This document shows positions 1 to 6,581 of a stretch of 7,223 nt of DNA, one piece after another. The DNA comes from Clostridiales bacterium (GTDB lineage: Bacteria > Bacillota > Clostridia > Lachnospirales > Anaerotignaceae): positions 1-7,223 of the forward strand of contig JAJQDF010000177.1 of NCBI GenBank assembly GCA_021202325.1, in the 5' to 3' direction. Each line of letters starts with the position of its first letter. Within the stretch, counting starts at the first letter, position 1. A program made the translations under genes and the position numbers. Below the pieces are notes generated by a model. The model ran no database searches and was not told the origin of the DNA. It worked only from the letters and a program-made list of their open reading frames with translations.

Positions 1-1489
1 GCGCATAGGGCAGCTGTGTGGATACGTGGTTAATATGGTCGCACTGTGCGCCGGTGGAGGCCATAATTGTCGTATCGGATATGGGCGAACAATGGTCGCC
101 GCATACGGCTCCGGCAAGGGTAGCCGAAACAGTTATCGTCAAAAGCTCGCTTGAAGGATCCAATATCGGCACAATTATCGGAAGGAGTATTCCGAACGTT
201 CCCCAGGATGTGCCTGTAGCAAAGGCAAGGAACATGGCTATAAGGAATACTATTACCGGCAGGAAAAGCTCAAGGCTTCCCTTGCCCTGCTCAAGAAGTC
301 CGGCCACATATACATCGGCTCCGAGAAGTCCGGTAATTCCGCTGAGTGTCCATGCAAACGTAAGTATGAGTATGGCCGGAACCATGGCCTTGAAGCCCTC
401 CGGCAGGCATGCCATAAATTCCTTGAACGTAAGAACCCGCCTCGGGATATAGAGGATAAACGTTATCAAAAGCGCCGCAAATGAACCAAGCAGAAGGCCT
501 ACGGAAGCATCGCAGTTGGCAAAGGCGTTTACAAAACTTTCGCCCTCAAAATATCCGCCGGTATATATCATTCCGATTATACAGCATATGATTAGCACTA
601 TTACCGGAAGCACAAGGTCGATAACCTTTCCCTTGCCCGTAACGACAGTTTCCGAAGCGCCGGCGTAGGGACGGGCATCGGTTGTGTAAAGGTCGTCGTT
701 GAGCTGAGCGTTTCTCTCATGGGTGAGCATGAGGCCGAAATCGGTATTAGTTATTGTAAGGGCAAGCATAGCCACTATTGTAAGTATGGCATAAAAATTA
801 TATGGAATTGCCCTGATGAAAAGCTCCAAGCCGTTCACTCCATCCACCATATCGGCAACACCGGCAACGGCCGCCGCCCAGCTTGATATGGGCGCAATAA
901 TGCACACAGGCGCAGCCGTGGCATCGATAATATAGGCCAGCTTTGCCCTCGAAATATGGTGGGTATCGGTTACAGGGCGCATAACGCTTCCTACGGTCAG
1001 GCAGTTGAAATAGTCGTCAATGAATATAAGTATGCCAAGGCCGAATGTGGAAAGGAGTGCTCCCCTTCTCGTTTTTATTGTCTTTGAAGCCCAGCGGCCA
1101 TAGGCGGCAGAGCCTCCGGCCTTATTCATAAGGACAACTATAATTCCCAATATAACAAGGAATATAAGTATTCCCACGTTCCATGTATCGGAAAGCTTGG
1201 AAAGCAGTCCGCCCTCTGTCGTATTGGTAAGTATGGTGAGATAGGTTTCCTTAGGATTGAAGTTGGCGTAAAAGAGACCGCCGACCAGTATTCCTACAAA
1301 AAGGGATGAATACACCTCTTTGGTTATTAAAGCAAGCACAATAGCCACAAGGGGCGGCACCAGCGACCAGAATGTTGCATACATATTGCTGCCTTCGCCG
1401 TCATCGGCAAAAACAACCGCAGACATGGCCAGCATAACCGCCGCAAAAACTACGACGGAGCTAACCCATGTTTTCCTTGTGTTTCTCAT
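1..1489 (-). CDS. NhaC-family Na+/H+ antiporter (3' end cut by window edge)
   Basis: Predicted polytopic inner-membrane antiporter exchanging Na+ (or an organic anion coupled to it) for H+. I translated the minus strand from 1489 to the left edge: 496 residues with no stop, so only the C-terminal tail is missing. Family-type conserved blocks are FIDDYFNCLTVG (residues 156-167), DATAAPVCIIAPISSW (189-204), GTSWGTFGILLP (426-437), GDHCSPISDTTIMAS (464-478) and CDHINHVSTQLPYA (483-496); the GDHxSPISDTT block is typical of NhaC-like proteins (PF03553 type). Many hydrophobic segments are visible, for example 42-56, 105-121, 289-308, 331-348, 369-386 and 408-424. The ATG at 1489 is the only plausible start because an in-frame TAA lies two codons upstream; the best ribosome site (AAAGG) is weak and about 15 bases away. 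Residues 1-30 look like a signal peptide or an extra membrane segment ending in VFADD. It follows the deformylase gene by 21 bases. The exact substrate cannot be read from sequence; relatives include Na+/H+ and malate/lactate exchangers. Confidence 0.9.
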   Translation of the reverse strand, partial: MRNTRKTWVSSVVVFAAVMLAMSAVVFADDGEGSNMYATFWSLVPPLVAIVLALITKEVYSSLFVGILVGGLFYANFNPKETYLTILTNTTEGGLLSKLSDTWNVGILIFLVILGIIVVLMNKAGGSAAYGRWASKTIKTRRGALLSTFGLGILIFIDDYFNCLTVGSVMRPVTDTHHISRAKLAYIIDATAAPVCIIAPISSWAAAVAGVADMVDGVNGLELFIRAIPYNFYAILTIVAMLALTITNTDFGLMLTHERNAQLNDDLYTTDARPYAGASETVVTGKGKVIDLVLPVIVLIICCIIGMIYTGGYFEGESFVNAFANCDASVGLLLGSFAALLITFILYIPRRVLTFKEFMACLPEGFKAMVPAILILTFAWTLSGITGLLGADVYVAGLLEQGKGSLELFLPVIVFLIAMFLAFATGTSWGTFGILLPIIVPILDPSSELLTITVSATLAGAVCGDHCSPISDTTIMASTGAQCDHINHVSTQLPYA

Positions 1490-1510
1490 ATTTTATCGAC
1501 CGAGCCTTTC

Positions 1511-1960
1511 TTATAAGTATTTTGTGACTTTATCGGTGAAAACTATTCCGTTCAGATGGTCAATTTCATGGCAGAAGCATTTTGCCATATCTCCCTTGCA
1601 GTCTAGGTTTATCTTTTCGCCGTTTTCGTTCAGCGCTTCAACCTTAACCCTCATGGGGCGAACCGTTTCTCCGAATATTCCGGGGAAGCTTAAACAGCCC
1701 TCTACGCAGTCCTGCTCGCCTATTTCTTCGACAATAACAGGATTTACAAGCTTGAGATAGTAGCCCTCAAAGTCTATTACAACAAGCCTTCTGAGTATTC
1801 CAACCTGACTTGCGGCCAGTGCGGCTCCGTCCTCGTAGGCATGGAGAGTGTCCATCATATCGTCAAGGATAGTGCGGATTCGGTCGTTGACCTCGGGTAC
1901 TTCCTTACATGTTTTTCTGAGTATTTCGTCATTATTGTATCTAAGTTGTCTAACAGCCAT
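1511..1960 (-). CDS. def: Peptide deformylase
   Basis: Cytoplasmic metalloenzyme that removes the formyl group from the N-terminal methionine of new proteins. The 149-residue product is a compact, near-minimal member of the family. All three family motifs are present: motif I as GAALAASQVG (residues 45-54, catalytic Gln52), motif II as EGCLS (87-91, metal ligand Cys89), and motif III as HEIDH (131-135, metal ligands His131 and His135, catalytic Glu132). Motif I departs from the usual GxGLAAxQ by having Ala where the second Gly normally sits; similar GAALAA variants occur in clostridial deformylases, so activity is still expected. The ATG at 1960 is well supported by an AAGGGGGAGG ribosome site at 1966-1975, with the GGAGG core 5 bases away, overlapping the stop codon of the upstream nucleoside hydrolase. 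Its usual partner fmt (methionyl-tRNA formyltransferase) is not adjacent here, so this may be a second, stand-alone deformylase copy; that is an inference. Confidence 0.95.
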   Translation of the reverse strand: MAVRQLRYNNDEILRKTCKEVPEVNDRIRTILDDMMDTLHAYEDGAALAASQVGILRRLVVIDFEGYYLKLVNPVIVEEIGEQDCVEGCLSFPGIFGETVRPMRVKVEALNENGEKINLDCKGDMAKCFCHEIDHLNGIVFTDKVTKYL

Positions 1961-1973
1961 ATTATCCTCCCCC

Positions 1974-2933
1974 TTATCCTAAGTATTTTTTGAGCATTTC
2001 CATATATTTGTCATGGGAAGCCTTAGTTGCAAAACGGCAGTTGGGCTCAGGCGCCGGCGTTCTTCTGTCTATAATTGTTCTGCCGTCGGCAATTCCCGAA
2101 AGCGCAATTCTGACATTGCAGTCCTCATATTCCGTTATAACCGATTTATCTATTGCCGCACAAACCGCCAGCGAGTCATGAACAGGGGTTGATGTCAGCT
2201 CTACTCCGTCACGGGCGCTGTCAAACTCCGTTCTCTGCTCGATAATGCGGGCTGTGAATTTTCCGGCAAATGTGCCTAAGCCTCTGAGCTCTTCGGCATC
2301 ATCAAGAGTAAGCGGTGCAGAATGGGTTGCATCAAGAGCAACAAATGTCGTAGGTATTCCGGCATTTAATGCTATCTGGGCAGCCTCGGGATCGTGCCAA
2401 ATGTTTGCCTCGGCACATTCGGAAACATTGCCGAGACGATCGGTTCCTCCCATTATTATGAGCTCCTCTATATTTTCCGCAATTGACGGTACAGCGGAGA
2501 GCGCCAGTCCGATATTTGTCATGGGCGCTACTGTAATGACAGTCACCTTTTCCTTGGCGTGCTTGAGGTAGTCTATGTAAAATGAAACGGCATCCATTTC
2601 CTCAGCCTTTTTATCCACAGGCTCTTCCAAGCCTTCCAAGTGCTTATAATGTATTCTTATTTCCTTTCCGTCCTTAATTATGGACTGAAGCGGAGCTTTT
2701 TCCGCCCTTTCCAAATATTTTGCTATGGCATCGGGCGCACCCTTATAGACCGGCGTATCCTTACCAAGAGCGGAAACAAGCCTCAGCGTGTTCTCGGTAG
2801 TATCCTCAACGGAAAGATTGCCCCATACACAGCAAATTCCAACGACTTCAAGGTCATCACATCCCAGTGCTGTCATGATAGCTACAGCATCATCGGAGCC
2901 GGTATCAACATCAAGTATAATTTTCTTTGCCAT
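1974..2933 (-). CDS. Inosine/uridine-preferring nucleoside hydrolase family protein
   Basis: Hydrolyses the N-glycosidic bond of ribonucleosides to give ribose and a free base, a salvage role in the cytoplasm. The 319-residue length is normal for the family. The N-terminal calcium-binding signature reads DVDTGSDDA (residues 8-16; Asp8, Asp10, Asp14, Asp15), a variant of the classic DTDPGxDDA. Further family landmarks are WGN at 37-39, APMTN at 136-140 (usually GPLTN), MGG at 161-163, the ExN pair Glu175/Asn177 followed by DPEAA at 181-185, and HD at 252-253, where Asp253 matches the last Ca ligand. All metal- and ribose-binding positions I can recognise are intact. The ATG at 2933 has an AGGGGGA ribosome site (2942-2948) 8 bases upstream. 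The gene lies 75 bases after the cobC-like gene and 13 bases before def. No signal peptide is present. The base it prefers (purine, pyrimidine or nicotinate/nicotinamide riboside) cannot be told from the sequence. Confidence 0.93.
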   Translation of the reverse strand: MAKKIILDVDTGSDDAVAIMTALGCDDLEVVGICCVWGNLSVEDTTENTLRLVSALGKDTPVYKGAPDAIAKYLERAEKAPLQSIIKDGKEIRIHYKHLEGLEEPVDKKAEEMDAVSFYIDYLKHAKEKVTVITVAPMTNIGLALSAVPSIAENIEELIIMGGTDRLGNVSECAEANIWHDPEAAQIALNAGIPTTFVALDATHSAPLTLDDAEELRGLGTFAGKFTARIIEQRTEFDSARDGVELTSTPVHDSLAVCAAIDKSVITEYEDCNVRIALSGIADGRTIIDRRTPAPEPNCRFATKASHDKYMEMLKKYLG

Positions 2934-3008
2934 AATTTTTGTCCCCCTGTAATTTATTCTTGTAATTAAACAGCCGGTAACTATTCACTACCCACTGACC
3001 ACTAATCA
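2934..3008. other. Intergenic spacer between cobC-like gene and nucleoside hydrolase
   Basis: This 75-base gap is the longest non-coding stretch in the window. It holds the heptamer repeat array on its cobC side, an AT-rich middle, and the ribosome site of the nucleoside hydrolase. I looked for a rho-independent terminator and found only a weak AT-rich pairing (CTGT-AATT against AATT-ACAG) without a U tract. A sigma-A promoter is not convincing: on the minus strand TTACCG and AGAATA sit at roughly workable spacing but match the consensus poorly. Whether the downstream genes are transcribed from here or by readthrough from the cob operon cannot be decided from sequence. Confidence 0.6.
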
Positions 3009-3009
3009 C
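2982..3009. repeat. Four-copy degenerate heptamer tandem repeat
   Basis: On the plus strand four consecutive 7-base units follow each other exactly in register: TATTCAC (2982-2988), TACCCAC (2989-2995), TGACCAC (2996-3002) and TAATCAC (3003-3009). Every unit ends in CAC and starts with T, while the middle positions vary. On the transcribed strand this reads as GTGxxxA units. The array begins on the final base of the cobC-like stop codon, so it occupies the immediate 3' untranslated side. It resembles the short tandem heptamer repeats found dispersed in intergenic DNA of some bacteria. Its function is unknown. Confidence 0.75.
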
Positions 3010-3527
3010 TATAATGATAGTACCATACTTTCTCCATTTTTTAAATGATAATCATAAAAATTTCCAGCATTGTATTTCTGCATTATTGCCATTATCGTTC
3101 CGCCATGCACCACAAAGGCGATGGATTCGGCATTTTTGTGCTTTCCAATTGCTTCTTCAAAGGCCGCTGTCTGCCTTTTTGAGGCAGTTTCCATGCTTTC
3201 TCCGCTGGGAAAAGGCAGTGTTCCGCCGCTGTCTATCCATTTTTGATAATATTTATTGCCGTTCAGCTCAGCATAATTTTTATTTTCAAATTCGCCGAAG
3301 TCGCATTCCTTAAGGCCGTCATAGGTTTCGTCAACCCGTCCGTATATAAGCTTAGCGGTTTCTACGCACCTTCGCATGGGGCTTGATATAACTACATCTG
3401 CGGCAGGATATTTACTTGTCCTTATCTCGGCAATTCCTTCCTGAGAAAGGCTTTCATCGGTCGTGCCGATATAGCGGCCTTCGGCATTGCCCTTTGTTTT
3501 TCCGTGGCGTATCAGTATTATTTTCAT
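3009..3527 (-). CDS. cobC: Histidine phosphatase family protein, probable alpha-ribazole-5'-phosphate phosphatase
   Basis: Probably removes the 5'-phosphate of alpha-ribazole phosphate (the CobT product) or of adenosylcobalamin-5'-phosphate in the last steps of B12 assembly. The 172-residue protein carries the phosphoglycerate-mutase/acid-phosphatase signature LIRHGKT (residues 5-11), whose His8 is the phosphorylated nucleophile, with Arg7 beside it. Other active-site residues line up as Arg52 in SPMRR, Glu74 in LKECDFGEFE, and His141 in VVHGG. The early segment GRYIGTTDESLS (17-28) is the form often seen in CobC-type proteins. It is shorter than the roughly 200 residues common for CobC, mainly through compact loops, but all catalytic residues are kept. 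The start at 3527 is fixed by a strong GAGGTGAT ribosome site that overlaps the stop of cobT. The functional call rests on tight linkage to cobT; the fold alone would also allow a general sugar-phosphate phosphatase. Confidence 0.82.
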   Translation of the reverse strand: MKIILIRHGKTKGNAEGRYIGTTDESLSQEGIAEIRTSKYPAADVVISSPMRRCVETAKLIYGRVDETYDGLKECDFGEFENKNYAELNGNKYYQKWIDSGGTLPFPSGESMETASKRQTAAFEEAIGKHKNAESIAFVVHGGTIMAIMQKYNAGNFYDYHLKNGESMVLSL

Positions 3528-3530
3528 CGT

Positions 3531-3538
3531 ATCACCTC
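3531..3538 (-). promoter_or_regulatory. Ribosome binding site of cobC embedded in the cobT stop region
   Basis: The minus strand reads GAGGTGAT here, 3 bases before the cobC ATG at 3527 (about 5 from the GAGG core's following bases). The same bases encode the last Arg codon (AGG) and the TGA stop of cobT. Ribosomes ending cobT therefore finish on the cobC ribosome site, a layout that favours coupled translation. Confidence 0.75.
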
Positions 3539-4584
3539 AGAACCTTATAGGCTTCATGCTCCCAATTGTCGAATGTTCCGACCTTAGTATAAACGTCCAG
3601 TGCCATATCAAGTAAAGGCATAAGCGCCACCGCTCCGCTTCCCTCGCCCAAAAACATACCGCAGGTTATGAACGGCTCAAGGCCGAGGCTTTCAAGCAAA
3701 AGCTTTCCGGCAGGCTCGTTGGACAGATGGGACGGCAGTATGTACTGACTGACTTTTTCGTTGAGCCTGACCGCCGCAAGAGCCGAAACAGAGGATATAA
3801 TTCCGTCTATGACAACAGGGACCTTATGTACCGCTCCGCCAATAAAAAGGCCGGTCATGGCGGCAATGTCAAAGCCCCCGACCTTGGATATAACATCTAT
3901 GGGATCGTTGGGGTTAGGGCTATTTATATTTATTGCCTGCTCCACAACTCTTATTTTATTTTTGAGGCTTTCCGAATCAAGACCGGCTCCCCGGCCTGTT
4001 ATATTCTCCGCCTTCTGATTTAAGAGAACTGCGGTCACTGCGGCGGATGTCGTCGTGTTGCCTATGCCCATTTCGCCGGTGAGTATAATTTCTGAGCCGC
4101 TGTTTTTCAGCCCGCCTACAATATCAATGCTTTTTTCTATTATCGTTACGCAGTCCTCCCTCATCATGGCAGGGCCTTTGGCTATGTTAGCCGTACCATA
4201 GGCCGTTTTTATTCTTCTTAGGCCGTCAATATCGGTTGCCATGCCGCAGTCAATGGGCAGAACTTCAACTCCGGCCCGCTTTGCCATTACGCAGGCGGCA
4301 GAGGTCATTTCCATAAAGCTTTTGGCAACGATAGCAGTTACCTCCTGTCCGCACTGGGATATGCCCTCGGCAACAACGCCGTTGTCGGCACACATGAGGA
4401 TAAGAGTTTTTTTATCAAGAGAAAAAAACGGCTTTCCCTTTATGGCCGCAATTTGGCTCACAGCATTTTCCAGCCTTCCCAGTGAAAAGAGCGGCTTAAC
4501 TACAGAAAGCCAGCGCTTTTCAGACGCTGACTTGGCATTTTCATCTGTATTTTTTATATTTTTCAAAGCAAGTTCCAGTTCCAT
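3532..4584 (-). CDS. cobT: Nicotinate-nucleotide--dimethylbenzimidazole phosphoribosyltransferase
   Basis: Transfers phosphoribose from nicotinate mononucleotide to a benzimidazole-type base, giving alpha-ribazole-5'-phosphate, the activated lower ligand of cobalamin. The 350 residues match the family's usual length. Conserved blocks in order are LGRLE (35-39), ADNGVV (66-71), GEMGIGNTTTSAA (170-182), GRGAGLD (197-203), DPIDVISKVGGFDIAAMTG (227-245), PVVIDGIIS (256-264), LPSHLSNEPAG (283-293) and LGEGSGA (312-318). Glu314 in the last block corresponds to the catalytic base of Salmonella CobT. The ADNG form in place of ADHG is common in Firmicute CobT proteins, so it is not a defect. The gene starts 9 bases after the adenosyltransferase stop; its ribosome site is weak, an AGGCG that overlaps that TAG stop, so translation may depend on coupling. 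Which lower-ligand base is used cannot be read from the protein. Confidence 0.97.
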   Translation of the reverse strand: MELELALKNIKNTDENAKSASEKRWLSVVKPLFSLGRLENAVSQIAAIKGKPFFSLDKKTLILMCADNGVVAEGISQCGQEVTAIVAKSFMEMTSAACVMAKRAGVEVLPIDCGMATDIDGLRRIKTAYGTANIAKGPAMMREDCVTIIEKSIDIVGGLKNSGSEIILTGEMGIGNTTTSAAVTAVLLNQKAENITGRGAGLDSESLKNKIRVVEQAININSPNPNDPIDVISKVGGFDIAAMTGLFIGGAVHKVPVVIDGIISSVSALAAVRLNEKVSQYILPSHLSNEPAGKLLLESLGLEPFITCGMFLGEGSGAVALMPLLDMALDVYTKVGTFDNWEHEAYKVLR

Positions 4585-4593
4585 ATTTTTCGC

Positions 4594-5118
4594 CTACATT
4601 TCAATATATTTTCTAGCCTGTATACCCTTGTCGTAGGGGTGCTTTATTTTTTTCATCTCTGTTATATAGTCCGCCCTGGAAATCAGCGCTTCAGACGGAT
4701 TCCTGCCGGTCAATACGGCTTCCAGCAAATACGGGCGGCTATCGAGAAGTCTCAATACTGTTTCTTCCGGCAGTATTTTGTTATTTATTGTCGGTATTAT
4801 CTCGTCAAGTATGAGCAAGTCATATTTATTTTTCGATATTTCCTGCTGTATGTTGCTTAGAGTATCTTTGCAGAAATTTCTATAGCTTTCCTTTTCTTCG
4901 TCAGTCATGAATTTATAAAACTTTACGCTGTCGGGATTTTCCAAAAGCAGTATATTTTCGTTCTGTTCCAAAACGGCTCTCTCGCCGCTTTTGTTGTCCT
5001 TCAAAAATGAGGCGTATAATACTCTGCCTCCGCCGCCAGCACAGCGTATCGCAAGTCCGACGGCGGCTGTGGTCTTGCCCTTGCCGTCTCCGCAGTAAAT
5101 ATGGATAAGTCCTCTCAT
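4594..5118 (-). CDS. cobO: Cob(I)yrinic acid a,c-diamide adenosyltransferase (CobO/BtuR/CobA family)
   Basis: Attaches the 5'-deoxyadenosyl group of ATP to the cobalt of a reduced corrinoid, making the adenosylated intermediate that later enzymes use. The 174-residue protein begins almost directly with the P-loop GDGKGKTT (residues 10-17). The Walker B-like segment is LLILDE (101-106). The C-terminal family block [15 protein letters not shown] (136-150) is followed by [18 protein letters not shown] (153-170). The tail reads ARKYIEM where most relatives have ARKGIE. It lacks the N-terminal extension of the larger enterobacterial and proteobacterial proteins (about 196-215 residues), as is usual for short Firmicute versions. 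The ATG at 5118 overlaps the TGA of cobQ in an ATGA arrangement, and an AGAAGGG ribosome site lies 9 bases upstream within cobQ. The function could be biosynthesis, salvage or both. The enterobacterial name for the same family is cobA or btuR. Confidence 0.95.
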   Translation of the reverse strand: MRGLIHIYCGDGKGKTTAAVGLAIRCAGGGGRVLYASFLKDNKSGERAVLEQNENILLLENPDSVKFYKFMTDEEKESYRNFCKDTLSNIQQEISKNKYDLLILDEIIPTINNKILPEETVLRLLDSRPYLLEAVLTGRNPSEALISRADYITEMKKIKHPYDKGIQARKYIEM

Positions 5119-6581
5119 ATCTCCACGCCCTTCTCAATTATATCGTATACCTCATCCATGTCTATGTTGTTCCGCACGGTGTCGGCCAAAGTGTCGTACT
5201 GTCTTTCCTTGTATTCCTTCATATCGATGGCACGTACAGAGTCCTCCGACAGGCCTTTTTTGTCCATGATGGCATTGATAATAATGTCGGTTACGTTCCT
5301 GTTGTCGAATATTCCGTGGATATATGTACCGTAAACGTTATTTATTCCTTGGACAACGCTGTTTATATCCCTGCCGCTCCTACCCATATGAATTTCATAG
5401 CCTTCAAAAGGCTGGCCTGAAAGTATGGAGAGCATTCCGTCCAGCTGTCCTATCGTTCCCTTGGTTCTTTCGGAAATCTTTTCTTCCTCGAATACTGTAT
5501 TTATGGGGATAAGTCCCATGCCGGCATATTCTCCCTCGGCTTCAGCTCCGGAAATGTCCGTTATGGTTTCACCAAGCATTTGGAACCCGCCGCATATGCC
5601 GAAAACGAGCGTTCCTTTGGCGGCAAGCTGTTTTATTCTCGATTCCAGGCCGTTTTCACGTATTGCCAAAAGGTCGCCGACCGTGTTTTTTGTTCCGGGG
5701 ATTATTACCATATCAGGCTCGCCAAGGTCAGCCCTGTCGGAAACATACCGCACATCTATGCCGTCTATGCACTCCAGCGCCATAAAGTCCGTGAAATTGG
5801 AAATCCTGCCGAGCCTTATGACCGCAATATCTATTATTCCGGTTTTGTTATGTCTGTCAAAACGGGTGCTGAGGCTGTCCTCATCGTCAATGTCCACGTT
5901 CACATAGGGCACAACACCCATTATTGGTCGGTGACAGCGGCTTTCAAGCATTTCAAGTCCGGGCTTCAATATTTCCTTATCGCCCCGGAATTTATTTATA
6001 ATTATTCCCTTTACGAGATTTTGTTCGTCATTTTCCAAAAGCTCCATTGTGCCCAAAAGCTGAGCAAAAACTCCGCCTCGGTCGATGTCACCCACCAAAA
6101 GCACCGGAGAGTGTACGAGCTTTGCAAGCCCCATGTTCACAATGTCGTTTTCCTTGAGATTAATTTCTGCAGGGCTTCCGGCGCCCTCAATGACGATAAT
6201 GTCGTTTTCGGAAGCCAGCTTTTCGTAGGCCTCCATGATATATGGGATAAACTCACGCTTTCTCTTATAGTATTCTATGGCACGCATATTGCCGATGGGC
6301 CTGCCCATGACAATAACCTGAGAGCCTATGTCATTTGTTGGCTTAAGAAGAATGGGATTCATTGCCGCATCGGGCTCAATGCCGGCGGCCTCGGCCTGCA
6401 TAACCTGCGCCCTGCCCATTTCCCTGCCGTCAAGGGTGATATATGAATTGAGCGCCATATTTTGGGATTTAAACGGCGCACATTTATAGCCGTCCTGCAC
6501 AAATATTCGGCAGAACGCCCCTGCAATAAGGCTCTTGCCGACGTTTGACATTGTTCCCTGTATCATTATCGCCTTTGCCAT
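5115..6581 (-). CDS. cobQ: Cobyric acid synthase (glutamine-hydrolysing)
   Basis: Amidates side chains b, d, e and g of adenosylcobyrinic acid a,c-diamide using ATP and glutamine, giving cobyric acid; in anaerobic-pathway organisms the gene is also called cbiP. The product is 488 residues from the start I prefer, which is typical. The N-terminal synthetase domain has the P-loop-like [10 protein letters not shown] (8-17), [10 protein letters not shown] (38-47), the block [12 protein letters not shown] (131-142) and [11 protein letters not shown] (164-174). The C-terminal class I glutamine amidotransferase domain has PGTKNT (295-300), the nucleophile Cys330 in [11 protein letters not shown] (327-337), GYEIHMG (394-400) and the catalytic His422 in GTYIHGIF (418-425). 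An ATG two codons earlier (6587) is rejected because it sits immediately after the GGAGGA ribosome site, whereas 6581 has 7 bases of spacing. The start overlaps the preceding aminotransferase by 16 bases, and the stop overlaps cobO by 4. Confidence 0.97.
   Translation of the reverse strand: MAKAIMIQGTMSNVGKSLIAGAFCRIFVQDGYKCAPFKSQNMALNSYITLDGREMGRAQVMQAEAAGIEPDAAMNPILLKPTNDIGSQVIVMGRPIGNMRAIEYYKRKREFIPYIMEAYEKLASENDIIVIEGAGSPAEINLKENDIVNMGLAKLVHSPVLLVGDIDRGGVFAQLLGTMELLENDEQNLVKGIIINKFRGDKEILKPGLEMLESRCHRPIMGVVPYVNVDIDDEDSLSTRFDRHNKTGIIDIAVIRLGRISNFTDFMALECIDGIDVRYVSDRADLGEPDMVIIPGTKNTVGDLLAIRENGLESRIKQLAAKGTLVFGICGGFQMLGETITDISGAEAEGEYAGMGLIPINTVFEEEKISERTKGTIGQLDGMLSILSGQPFEGYEIHMGRSGRDINSVVQGINNVYGTYIHGIFDNRNVTDIIINAIMDKKGLSEDSVRAIDMKEYKERQYDTLADTVRNNIDMDEVYDIIEKGVEI

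Noticed and set aside
18..452. A 144-codon plus-strand frame, and the 146-codon frame at 1320-1760
   Set aside because: The first is antisense to the conserved C-terminal antiporter blocks. The second runs antisense across the antiporter start and the deformylase. Neither shows family motifs.
361..1520. Frequent recurrence of TAAGTAT-like words on the plus strand
   Set aside because: On the coding strand these are ATACTTA, that is Ile-Leu codons in hydrophobic helices. Spacing is irregular and always in frame, so it reflects codon preference and membrane composition, not a regulatory repeat.
2945..2976. Possible terminator hairpin between cobC and the nucleoside hydrolase
   Set aside because: The pairing CTGT-AATT with AATT-ACAG needs a bulge, is AT-rich and has no U tract after it.
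3733..4384. CobT with ADNG in place of ADHG and SHLSNEPAG in place of the enterobacterial form, as signs of inactivity
   Set aside because: These variants are common in Firmicute CobT proteins and the catalytic Glu314 block is intact.
4913..5137. A 74-codon minus-strand frame
   Set aside because: It overlaps the cobO P-loop region in another frame; the conserved GDGKGKTT frame is the real gene.
5580..6446. A 288-codon open frame on the plus strand
   Set aside because: It lies wholly inside cobQ on the opposite strand, encodes no recognisable motif, and cobQ is conserved throughout in the other strand. It is a shadow of codon usage.
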